From: Paludibacteraceae bacterium | GTDB lineage: Bacteria; Bacteroidota; Bacteroidia; Bacteroidales; Paludibacteraceae | Direction: 5' to 3' | Assembly: GCA_017550055.1 (NCBI GenBank) | Contig: JAFYMM010000360.1 | Coordinates: forward strand, 1-9,369 | DNA length: 9,369 nucleotides | Shown: one piece after another, positions 1 to 7,268 of the stretch | Numbering within the stretch: the first letter of the stretch is position 1 | Layout of the letters: every line of letters starts with the position of its first letter | Made by a program: the position numbers and the translations under genes | Notes under the pieces: model-generated | The model's database searches: none | Told to the model about the DNA's origin: nothing | The model's input: only the letters and a program-made list of their open reading frames with translations

Positions 1-1
1 A

Positions 2-838
2 ATTACGGATACATCGCTTGTATTATCTACGCTTAATTCGCTTGTGCAAGAGATGGAAGACCGCTACAAATTGCTCATGGATGCTAATGTGCGTAATATT
101 AAGGAATACAACGAGAAGTTTATAAATCGTCGTCTTAATCCATATAAGGGTCATAAATATTTGCCATATCTTGTTATAATTATTGACGAGTTTGGTGACT
201 TTATTATGACTGCGGGTAAAGAGGTGGAAACACCGATTGCACGTATAGCACAAAAGGCTCGTGCTGTAGGTATGCACTTGATATTGGCAACACAACGTCC
301 GTCGGTGAATATTATCACAGGTGTGATTAAAGCAAACTTCCCAGCACGTATGGCATTTAAGGTGTCGAGTGGTATTGACTCGAAAACTATTCTTGACCAA
401 TCGGGAGCTCAACAGTTGATAGGTCGTGGTGACTTGCTCTATTTGCAAGGAGATTCGCCAGTGCGTGTGCAATGTGCTTTCGTGGACACTCCAGAGGTTG
501 AAAATGTAGTGGAATATATCAGTGAACAACAAGGCTATCCAGCTCCATTTGAATTGCCAGAACCACCAATGCCAGAGGGCGAAAACAAAGATTTGTCGGG
601 TATTGATTTAAGCAAAAAAGACCCTTATTTTGAGGAAGTAGCACGTTTTGTGGTTACGAGCCAAATGGGTTCGACAAGCTATATTCAACGCAAATATAAT
701 ATAGGTTTCAACCGTGCAGGACGTATAATGGACCAATTGGAAGTGGCAGGTATTGTAGGTCCAGCTCGTGGCAGTAAGCCTCGTGAAGTGCTTGTGTCTT
801 CGGAAGTTGAATTGGAAAGTATGTTGTCAACAATGTGA
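2..838 (+). CDS. ftsK: DNA translocase FtsK, C-terminal part (5' truncated by window edge)
   Basis: This is the C-terminal 278 residues of the FtsK/SpoIIIE double-stranded DNA pump, which moves chromosome ends away from the division septum and activates XerCD recombination at dif. The frame is open from base 2, so the start lies outside the window. The Walker B strand and aspartate are seen in LVIIIDEFGDF (about 170-202), followed by the conserved RecA-fold segment HLILATQRPSVNIITG (about 275-322) and the RGDLLYL region typical of FtsK motors. After a Pro/Glu-rich linker (about 536-600), a winged-helix gamma domain (about 626-793) contains YIQRKYNIGFNRAGRIMDQL and ends in REVLV; in the family this domain reads KOPS sequences and contacts XerD. 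The Walker A motif and N-terminal membrane segments are off-window. The lolA-like gene follows after 37 bp on the same strand, suggesting co-transcription. Identification is secure. Confidence 0.97.
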   Translation: MTDTSLVLSTLNSLVQEMEDRYKLLMDANVRNIKEYNEKFINRRLNPYKGHKYLPYLVIIIDEFGDFIMTAGKEVETPIARIAQKARAVGMHLILATQRPSVNIITGVIKANFPARMAFKVSSGIDSKTILDQSGAQQLIGRGDLLYLQGDSPVRVQCAFVDTPEVENVVEYISEQQGYPAPFELPEPPMPEGENKDLSGIDLSKKDPYFEEVARFVVTSQMGSTSYIQRKYNIGFNRAGRIMDQLEVAGIVGPARGSKPREVLVSSEVELESMLSTM

Positions 839-875
839 TGAATAAACTTTTTCGGATATATTTAGTCAAATAAGT

Positions 876-1484
876 ATGAAAAAGACATTATTTATATTAT
901 TGGTAGCATTTTTGCCTTTGCATATAGTTGCGCAAAACAGTGCAGTGCAAAGGGTGAAAGCAGCTTTGGCTGAGTTGAAAAATTCGGCTTATGAAGGCAA
1001 ATTTTCACTTCAGTATTATAATGAACTGAATGATGTAACAGATAAACAGTCGGGCGAAATAACTCTAAAAGGTAATAAATTTCGCATAATGTTAGGAGGT
1101 AATGAAACAAAGTTTAATGGTAAAACACAATGGATATTTGTTTCGGACTATAATGAAGTTTCGATTACTGAGCCTACTGTTGATGAATTGAAGGATATAA
1201 GTCCGCTCGCAATGATAGAGTATTATGTAGCGAAAGATAAAATTAGTGAGGGAAAGGATGGTGAAATAAATTTTTATCCTACACAGCCAAAAGAGAGTGA
1301 ATATTTTCGTATTGAATTGCGATTGAACAAAAATAATTTGCCCACACGACTAGTTGTGCATCAAAAAAATGGAGATAAAATAACACTTGTTTGGGATAGT
1401 TTGAATAAGATAAAAGTAAGTGATGATTATTTTGTTTTTGATGTGAAAAAATACCCGAATGTAGAGGTGAATGATTTGAGATAG
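876..1484 (+). CDS. lolA: LolA-like outer-membrane lipoprotein carrier protein
   Basis: The product is a 202-residue secreted protein of the LolA/LolB-like fold, which in the family carries lipoproteins across the periplasm from the inner membrane to the outer membrane. Residues 1-19 form a signal peptide: MKK, then a hydrophobic run ending LPLHIVA, with probable cleavage near A19. The mature part shows the family pattern: an N-terminal helix (VQRVKAALAELK), alternating beta strands (GEITLKGNKFRIML, TQWIFVSDYNEVSITEP), then late strands RIELRLNKNNLP and a C-terminal FDVKKYPNVEV. There is no lipobox cysteine, so it is a soluble carrier type rather than LolB. The ATG at 876 is the only start that gives a complete signal peptide. 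It lies 37 bp behind ftsK, an order I know from other Bacteroidales genomes. A strong hairpin follows the stop. The substrate-carrier role is inferred from fold resemblance, since LolA families are weakly conserved. Confidence 0.85.
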   Translation: MKKTLFILLVAFLPLHIVAQNSAVQRVKAALAELKNSAYEGKFSLQYYNELNDVTDKQSGEITLKGNKFRIMLGGNETKFNGKTQWIFVSDYNEVSITEPTVDELKDISPLAMIEYYVAKDKISEGKDGEINFYPTQPKESEYFRIELRLNKNNLPTRLVVHQKNGDKITLVWDSLNKIKVSDDYFVFDVKKYPNVEVNDLR

Positions 1485-1492
1485 TATAATAA

Positions 1493-1520
1493 AAGCGATT
1501 AGCCAAAAGGTTAATCGCTT
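1493..1520. terminator. Bidirectional rho-independent-type terminator between lolA and mfd
   Basis: Two 12-base arms, AAGCGATTAGCC (1493-1504) and GGTTAATCGCTT (1509-1520), pair completely with one G-T wobble around an AAAA loop. On the + strand the hairpin is followed by a T-rich run with seven consecutive Ts (1522-1528), ending the ftsK-lolA transcript. On the - strand it is followed by TTATTATA, so it can also end the mfd transcript. It begins 9 bases after the lolA stop and overlaps the first two bases of the mfd stop (1519-1521). Confidence 0.85.
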
Positions 1521-4500
1521 ATTTTTTTATGGATAATTCGTTGAATATGTTGTATGCGTCATCTACTGAGTTTATATTGCTAACTTGCACTATGCGCTTA
1601 TTGTCTTTTTCGGATAAAGCACAACGCTTGTAGTTTGCCATACAGAATTGGATAAGAGTTTCGAATTCTTTAGATTCGTAGAATGCCGATTTGGTATTAG
1701 ATACGAGGTAAGCGTGCATTTTGCCACGTTTGAGTATTAGTCGTTCAACACCATAGCGTTGAGCCAACCAGCGAAGGCGTACCATAGTCATTAGGTCGCC
1801 AGCTTCGTCAGGAATACGGCCAAATCGGTCTGTTAGGCGTTTGCGATACTCTTCGAGTGCACGTTCGTTTTGTATGTTGTCCAATTCGCGATAGAGAGCC
1901 ATACGTTCGGTTTGCGATTCGACATACCAATTAGGTAACATAAGTTCCATATCAGACTCGATAAAGCAGTCATTTACGAAATTTGTATTTGCATCACGAC
2001 GGTCGGCAAATAGCTGACTAAACTCTTGGTCGCGAAGTTCGGCAAGGGCTTCGTTCAATATTTTTTGATACGTTTCATAGCCAAGATCGGTGATAAATCC
2101 ACTTTGTTCAGCACCGAGAATATTACCTGCACCACGAATGTCGAGGTCTTGCATTGCTATGTTGAAACCTGAACCGAGTTCGGCAAAAGTTTCGATAGCC
2201 TGTAGGCGACGGCGAGCATCAGAAGTGAGCATATTGAGAGGTGGAGCCATTAAGTAGCAGAAAGCCTTGCGATTGCTACGACCAACACGACCACGCAACT
2301 GGTGTAAGTCGCTGAGTCCGAACATGTGGGCATTATGCACGATGATAGTATTAACATTAGGGATGTCAACGCCCGATTCAATCACAGAAGTGGCAATAAG
2401 CACATCGTATTCGTAGTCAATAAAGTCTATGATAGTTTGCTCAAGCTGTTCGGTAGGCATTTGACCATGAGCTACGGCTATGCGAGCATCAGGCACGAGT
2501 GCACGTACTTTTTGTTCGATGAGGTATATGTTTTGTACGCGATTGTTGATGAGAAATACCTGTCCGTTGCGATTCATTTCGGTAACGATAGCATCACGGA
2601 TGATTTCGTCGTCGTAAGTACATACCTCGGTTGTAACAGGATAGCGATTAGGCGGAGGAGTAGTGAGAATACTTAAATCGCGCGCACCCATGAGCGAGAA
2701 TTGCAATGTGCGAGGAATAGGAGTAGCTGTGAGTGTGAGGGTATCAACATTCACCTTCATAGCTTTTAGTTTTTCTTTGACAGATACACCAAATTTTTGT
2801 TCCTCGTCGATAATAAGTAGGCCTAAGTCTTTGAATTGTATCTCTTTGCCGACTATTTTGTGGGTGCCAATGAGTATGTCTATTTTGCCCTCAGCAAGTT
2901 GTTGTTTAATAAGTTTTACCTCTGATGGTTTCTTGGCACGGCTGAGGTATTCAACTTTACAAGGGAAATCTTTAAGTCGTTCGCTGAATGTTTTGTAGTG
3001 TTGTAGTGCCAATACGGTAGTAGGCACTAACACAGCTACTTGTTTGCCATCGGTAGCAGCCTTAAATGCAGCGCGAATAGCCAATTCTGTTTTACCAAAA
3101 CCAACATCACCACACACAAGACGGTCCATTGGCAATGACGACTCCATGTCTTGTTTAATGTCGGCTGTTGATTTAGCTTGGTCAGGAGTATCCTCGTAGA
3201 TGAATGAAGCCTCAAGTTCGTGTTGGAGATAACTATCAGGGGTGAATTGAAATCCTTTTTCGGCTTTGCGAGCAGCATAGAGCAGTATGAGGTCGCGTGC
3301 AATATCTTTGACCTTTGCTTTAGTGCGTTCTTTGAGACGCTCCCATGCACCTGAGCCGAGTTTATTCATGCGAGGAGGCTCGCCATCTTTTCCTTTATAT
3401 TTTGATATGCGATGTAGTCCGTGTATGGATACGAAGATAGCATCGTCGTTTAGGTATATTAGTTTGATGACCTCTTGACGTTTGCCATTGTTTTCGGTCA
3501 CCATTAGACCAGCAAACTTGCCAATGCCATGGTCGATATGCACTACATAATCGCCTATTTGCAACTGATTTATCTCTTTTAGTGTCATCGACACTTTGCC
3601 TGCTTTAGCAATGTCGGATTTTAGAGAGAACTTATGGTAACGGTCGAATATTTGGTGGTCGGTGAAGAAACAAACAGATAGGTCGTGGTCGATAAACCCT
3701 TCGTGGATAGTGCCTTCTATGGCAGTAAAATGGATATTGTCGCCACGTTCGTCAAAAATAGCAGCAATGCGGTCGGTCTGTTTTTTAGAGTCAGAGCAGA
3801 TGTGAATTGCATACCCTTCGTTGATGAACGAGCGCAAAGAATTGGCTACGATATCGAAGTTTTTATGATATGGAGGCTGTGCCGATTGATTAAAAGTGAG
3901 AGTTGTGGCTTGAGAGCTGAGCAGAGAGGTGTTTTTCAGTGTGATATGGCGGAAATTAGCCATTTGCTCTTTGGCTATATTGCCGTTGATGAGCAAGTTG
4001 AGAACATCTGCTACGTTTTTTTCTGAGTGTTGTTTGATGAGAGTATCATCGTATATATCGTTGATTCGTTCGATAGCAAATGTCATATTAGCCCAGCAGA
4101 TGACAGTGTCTTGAGGCAGAAAATTGAATATAGACACAGTGTCTTTGTCGCCTTTGGCTGTTACGTTTGGTAGTATATTTATTTCGTCTATTTCGTTAAT
4201 AGATAGTTGTTTTTCGATGTCAAATACACGAATCGACTCTACTTCGTCACCCCATAAGTCTATACGATATGGACGTTCGTTGGAGAAAGAAAATATGTCG
4301 ATAATACTACCACGTTGGGCATATTGTCCTGGTTCATATACAAATTCGACAAACTCAAATCCCCATTCGGTAAGAGAACGAACAATTAATTCAGAGTCAA
4401 TTTCTTCACCTTTGCGTATGGTTAGTCTTTTTTTCTCGAAAGTTTGTTGAGTTGCAACACGTTCGATTAGTCCTTCGGGAGAAGTTATTATTAACCAGCC

Positions 4501-4854
4501 ATTGTTTTGGGAATTATGAATTATATTGAGTGCGTCGGTGCGCATAATCTCCGATGCCAAGTCTAATCCACCATGTTTAGGTGATTTTTTATACGAAGAA
4601 GGGAGTAGTCCACATTCGCCTGTAGGCATCGCACGATTTATGTCGTTGTAGAGATATGCCGCAGTTTCGGCATCTTCCATGACAACCAACATTTTTGCTT
4701 TCGACTTTTGCTGTATAGCACTTAGCATCATACCTTTGCCAGAAGCTTGCAATCCGTTGATTTGCAAATTCTGCGACTTCGATTTCATCCATTTAGTTGT
4801 GTCTTTTACTAATGGATGCCCAGTTAGAATTTGTATGATGTCTTTGTAGTTCAT
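1519..4854 (-). CDS. mfd: Transcription-repair coupling factor Mfd
   Basis: A full-length 1111-residue Mfd, slightly shorter than the E. coli protein (about 1150). It displaces RNA polymerase stalled at DNA lesions and recruits UvrA. The N-terminal UvrB-like region spans about residues 1-340 and includes QYAQRGSIIDIFSFSNERPYRIDLWGDEVESI (178-209, split across two conserved blocks). The RNA-polymerase-interacting domain is near 425-490 (GDYVVHIDHGIGKFAGL). The superfamily 2 translocase covers about 530-870: Walker A GDVGFGKTE (582-590), PTTVLALQH, the GTHK motif (663-666), the DEEQ box (683-686), TLTATPIPRTL (707-717), and motif VI QLRGRVGRSNR (852-862). RGAGNILGAEQSGF (907-920) and the D7-type C-terminal domain (about 960-1090) follow. 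The ATG at 4854 matches the expected N-terminus and sits 35 bp after the permease stop, so co-transcription is likely. The UvrB-like P-loop region reads GLQASGKGMM, retaining GK but not the following Ser/Thr. Confidence 0.98.
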   Translation of the reverse strand: MNYKDIIQILTGHPLVKDTTKWMKSKSQNLQINGLQASGKGMMLSAIQQKSKAKMLVVMEDAETAAYLYNDINRAMPTGECGLLPSSYKKSPKHGGLDLASEIMRTDALNIIHNSQNNGWLIITSPEGLIERVATQQTFEKKRLTIRKGEEIDSELIVRSLTEWGFEFVEFVYEPGQYAQRGSIIDIFSFSNERPYRIDLWGDEVESIRVFDIEKQLSINEIDEINILPNVTAKGDKDTVSIFNFLPQDTVICWANMTFAIERINDIYDDTLIKQHSEKNVADVLNLLINGNIAKEQMANFRHITLKNTSLLSSQATTLTFNQSAQPPYHKNFDIVANSLRSFINEGYAIHICSDSKKQTDRIAAIFDERGDNIHFTAIEGTIHEGFIDHDLSVCFFTDHQIFDRYHKFSLKSDIAKAGKVSMTLKEINQLQIGDYVVHIDHGIGKFAGLMVTENNGKRQEVIKLIYLNDDAIFVSIHGLHRISKYKGKDGEPPRMNKLGSGAWERLKERTKAKVKDIARDLILLYAARKAEKGFQFTPDSYLQHELEASFIYEDTPDQAKSTADIKQDMESSLPMDRLVCGDVGFGKTELAIRAAFKAATDGKQVAVLVPTTVLALQHYKTFSERLKDFPCKVEYLSRAKKPSEVKLIKQQLAEGKIDILIGTHKIVGKEIQFKDLGLLIIDEEQKFGVSVKEKLKAMKVNVDTLTLTATPIPRTLQFSLMGARDLSILTTPPPNRYPVTTEVCTYDDEIIRDAIVTEMNRNGQVFLINNRVQNIYLIEQKVRALVPDARIAVAHGQMPTEQLEQTIIDFIDYEYDVLIATSVIESGVDIPNVNTIIVHNAHMFGLSDLHQLRGRVGRSNRKAFCYLMAPPLNMLTSDARRRLQAIETFAELGSGFNIAMQDLDIRGAGNILGAEQSGFITDLGYETYQKILNEALAELRDQEFSQLFADRRDANTNFVNDCFIESDMELMLPNWYVESQTERMALYRELDNIQNERALEEYRKRLTDRFGRIPDEAGDLMTMVRLRWLAQRYGVERLILKRGKMHAYLVSNTKSAFYESKEFETLIQFCMANYKRCALSEKDNKRIVQVSNINSVDDAYNIFNELSIKK

Positions 4855-4889
4855 TGCTTTAGAGTCGTAGTAAATTCAAGGTTGTTATG

Positions 4890-5969
4890 TTATTTTGGAG
4901 CCTTGATGTATAGTCCTATACCGATGATGAGGAATATTATGTTTGGCAACCAAACAGCAGCGAGAACAGGCATATTGCCTTTCACGGCAAACATACTTGA
5001 CACAGTGGTAAATAATATATACAATGCGCTAAGGGCAATGCCTATACCAATTTGCAAACCCATGCCACCTTTGATTTTTTTAGACGATAAAGATACGCCT
5101 ATTAGCATTAGAATAAGAGCCGCAAAAGGATTGGCATAGCGTTTATAGTATTCGTCTTTGAACATTTGAGTGTTGCCCATACCGCGAGCTTCTTGGCGTT
5201 TGATATGGTTGCTCAGTTCGGTATTGGTCATTTGTGGGGCAAGTGCGCCTGTGATGAAAAATTCGGATGGATGAATTTTCAATACAGTATCTATTTGGTC
5301 GCCTTTTTCTATGGTTTCGTATATGCCATTAAAATCGCGTTTGAGATATTTTTTTATGTGCCACACGGTGTCTGATTCGTTCCATTCTATCGAACTACCT
5401 GTAGTTCGACTAACAAGAGTTTTGCCTTCAAATCGTTCGAGCGACACTTTGCTACCTCTGTTACGATTTTCTTCATAGCGTTCGATGTAGAGAATAACAC
5501 CAGGTTCGATTTCCATTTGTATGTGGCGTGCCACTTCCGATTTGTTGGCTTTGATGTATTTGTCTTCGAATGCTAGACGCACTTCATTGGCTGGAGGGAT
5601 GACATAACCACTCAATATGAATGACATAGCACCAATAATTATAGCCGAAATAACGTATGGGCGCACCATACGGTTGAAGCTTACTCCACCTGCTAATATT
5701 GCTGTAATTTCGGTGTTATAAGCCATTTTTGAGGTGAAGAATATAACAGAAATAAACGAGAAGAGAGGAGTGAATAGATTGGCAAAATAGGGTATGAAAT
5801 TCATATAGTAGTCGAATACAATCTCTTTGAGAGGTGCTTTGTTATCCATGAATTCATCTAATTTTTCGGATATGTCAACCACCACCGATATTGTGATAAT
5901 CAGCAATATCGATAAAAAGAAAGTACCCAAATACTTTTTGATTATGTATGTATCTATTCGTTTTAGCAT
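4890..5969 (-). CDS. LptF/LptG (YjgP/YjgQ) family permease
   Basis: A 359-residue inner-membrane protein of the LptF/LptG family. These are the permease subunits that, with the LptB ATPase, extract lipopolysaccharide from the inner membrane and pass it to LptC/LptA. Predicted membrane helices lie at about 13-33, 62-80, 103-124, 281-296, 302-325 and 335-355. This is the family layout of three plus three helices around a periplasmic jelly-roll domain (about 125-275). Typical motifs are the MLKRIDTYIIKKYLGTF start, the cytoplasmic coupling segment NTEITAILAGGVSFNRMVRP (85-104) and GYVIPPANEVR (121-131). The ATG at 5969 is preferred: a possible TTG five codons upstream (5984) lies inside the heptamer repeat and gives a poorer N-terminus. 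It sits between tgt and mfd on the same strand, and the tgt-permease pairing is common in Bacteroidota. Whether this copy is LptF or LptG cannot be told from sequence alone. Confidence 0.93.
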   Translation of the reverse strand: MLKRIDTYIIKKYLGTFFLSILLIITISVVVDISEKLDEFMDNKAPLKEIVFDYYMNFIPYFANLFTPLFSFISVIFFTSKMAYNTEITAILAGGVSFNRMVRPYVISAIIIGAMSFILSGYVIPPANEVRLAFEDKYIKANKSEVARHIQMEIEPGVILYIERYEENRNRGSKVSLERFEGKTLVSRTTGSSIEWNESDTVWHIKKYLKRDFNGIYETIEKGDQIDTVLKIHPSEFFITGALAPQMTNTELSNHIKRQEARGMGNTQMFKDEYYKRYANPFAALILMLIGVSLSSKKIKGGMGLQIGIGIALSALYILFTTVSSMFAVKGNMPVLAAVWLPNIIFLIIGIGLYIKAPK

Positions 5970-5979
5970 GATTAAAATT

Positions 5980-6028
5980 GTCAACAGTCAACAGTCAACG
6001 GTCAACAGTCAACAGACAATGGTCAATA
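5980..6028. repeat. Heptanucleotide tandem repeat, seven units of GTCAACA type
   Basis: On the + strand the units read GTCAACA, GTCAACA, GTCAACG, GTCAACA, GTCAACA, GACAATG and GTCAATA. Four of the first five are identical and the third differs at one base. The last two, on the tgt side, are degenerate. On the coding strand of the neighbouring genes the unit reads TGTTGAC. The array fills about half of the 94-bp gap between tgt and the permease and ends 10 bases before the permease ATG. In the permease frame it carries a TGA stop (5988-5990), so it is not translated as an N-terminal extension beyond the possible TTG at 5984. Its role is unknown. Confidence 0.95.
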
Positions 6029-6063
6029 GTTTTTTGCTATTCGGATCTAATTAAATCAGTATT

Positions 6064-7194
6064 TTATAAACGTCTTGTTACGCGTTCGAGCATCATAGGT
6101 TTCCAAGTGTGGAAGTCGCCTGCAATGATGTGTTTGCGAGCTTCTTTTACTAACCACAAGTAGAATGCAAGATTGTGGATAGATGCAATTTGCATAGCGA
6201 GAAGTTCTTGGCTCACAAATAAGTGGCGCAAATAGGCTTTAGAATATTGAAGGTCGACAAAACAGTCGCTTTCTGGGTCGATAGGAGTGAAGTCGTCAGC
6301 CCATTTTTTGTTTTTCATATTCATAATGCCATTTCGAGTGAAGAGCATACCATTGCGACCATTGCGTGTAGGCATTACGCAGTCGAACATATCTACACCA
6401 CGTTCGATTCCTTCGAGCAAATTGGCAGGTGTACCTACTCCCATCAAATATCTTGGTTTGTCTTTAGGTAGAATTTCGTTTACCACCTCAATCATTTCAT
6501 ACATTTTTTCGGTAGGTTCGCCTACAGCAAGTCCACCGATAGCGTTACCTTCGCGACCTTGGTCGGCTATGAATTTTGCCGATTCGCGACGCAATTCGGG
6601 ATAGACACAGCCTTGAACGATAGGGAAGAAGGTTTGACTATAGCCATACTTATCAGGAGTCGAGTCGAAGCGTTCCAACCCGCGTTTCAACCAGCGGTGA
6701 GTGCGCTCCATCGAGTTTTTAGCATACTTATAATCGGCAGTACCTGGTGTACATTCATCGAAAGCCATCATAATGTCGGCACCGATAGTGCGTTGGATGT
6801 CAACTACATTTTCGGGTGTAAAGAAGTGTTTCGACCCATCAATGTGTGAGCGGAATATAGCACCTTCTTCTGTTAGCTTGCGATTGTCTGCCAAAGAAAA
6901 CACTTGGAAACCACCACTGTCGGTGAGGATTGGGCGGTCCCAACCATTGAATTTGTGCAAACCTCCTGCTTTTTCTAAAATATCAAGTCCTGGGCGAAGA
7001 TAGAGGTGGTATGTGTTGCCAAGAATGATTTGGGCTTGGATGTCTTCTTTCACCTCTTTGATATGCACACCTTTGACGGATGCTACAGTGCCAACAGGCA
7101 TGAAGATAGGAGTTTCGATTTCTCCGTGGTCGGTTTTGATAATCCCTGCACGAGCAGAAGAATAGGGGTCGGTATGTAATAATTTGAAATCCAT
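6064..7194 (-). CDS. tgt: tRNA-guanosine(34) transglycosylase Tgt
   Basis: Tgt exchanges guanine-34 in the anticodon wobble position of GUN tRNAs (Asp, Asn, His, Tyr) for preQ1, the precursor of queuosine. The 376-residue length is normal for the bacterial enzyme. TIM-barrel motifs are clear: ILTDSGGFQVFS (89-100) with the catalytic aspartate D92, FDECTP (145-150) with the base-recognition aspartate D146, GGLAVGE (220-226), and DMFDCVMPTRNGRNG (268-282) with D271 in the position of the nucleophile (Zymomonas D280). The usual zinc site C-x-C-x2-C-x25-H is altered to Ser309, Cys311, Asp314 and His340 with spacing preserved (SDCFVDLQYSKAYLRHL). The ATG at 7194 gives the standard N-terminus MDFKLL. 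The gene is 74 bp after the DUF2130 gene and 94 bp before the permease. Enzyme identity is secure; the state of the metal site is an inference. Confidence 0.97.
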   Translation of the reverse strand: MDFKLLHTDPYSSARAGIIKTDHGEIETPIFMPVGTVASVKGVHIKEVKEDIQAQIILGNTYHLYLRPGLDILEKAGGLHKFNGWDRPILTDSGGFQVFSLADNRKLTEEGAIFRSHIDGSKHFFTPENVVDIQRTIGADIMMAFDECTPGTADYKYAKNSMERTHRWLKRGLERFDSTPDKYGYSQTFFPIVQGCVYPELRRESAKFIADQGREGNAIGGLAVGEPTEKMYEMIEVVNEILPKDKPRYLMGVGTPANLLEGIERGVDMFDCVMPTRNGRNGMLFTRNGIMNMKNKKWADDFTPIDPESDCFVDLQYSKAYLRHLFVSQELLAMQIASIHNLAFYLWLVKEARKHIIAGDFHTWKPMMLERVTRRL

Positions 7195-7268
7195 TTGAAA
7201 GGGTATTGCTAATTGATGAGTTTGCTTTTATATAAAAATTTGTGTGGTGTTGCACGAGTTGTTACAGA

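Noticed and set aside
23..532. A 169-codon open frame on the - strand inside ftsK
   Set aside because: It lies entirely antisense to the conserved FtsK motor domain, and its Cys/His/Thr-rich composition resembles no protein family; it is a by-product of the codon usage opposite.
839..875. TATATTTAG in the ftsK-lolA gap as a Bacteroidota -7 promoter element
   Set aside because: It misses the final G of TAnnTTTG and has no TTTG element at the right distance; read-through from ftsK is simpler.
2326..4450. Several 60-116 codon + strand open frames inside mfd
   Set aside because: All are antisense to conserved Mfd helicase or UvrB-like regions, overlap one another and have no recognisable domains.
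5970..5984. TTG at 5984 as start of the permease
   Set aside because: It would add only MTILI ahead of the family-typical MLKRIDTYI and places the start inside the heptamer array; the ATG at 5969 fits better.
5979..5984. TTGACA hexamer on the - strand resembling a sigma70 -35 box
   Set aside because: It arises from the repeat unit, lies about 10 bases from the ATG with no room for a -10 element, and the primary sigma factor of Bacteroidota prefers a different motif.
5980..6028. CRISPR-like array
   Set aside because: The units are contiguous 7-mers without spacers and there are no cas genes nearby.
7226..7237. 12-bp AT-only palindrome TTTTATATAAAA between DUF2130 and tgt
   Set aside because: It is short, has no GC stem and no adjacent promoter match; in AT-rich spacer DNA it is likely chance.
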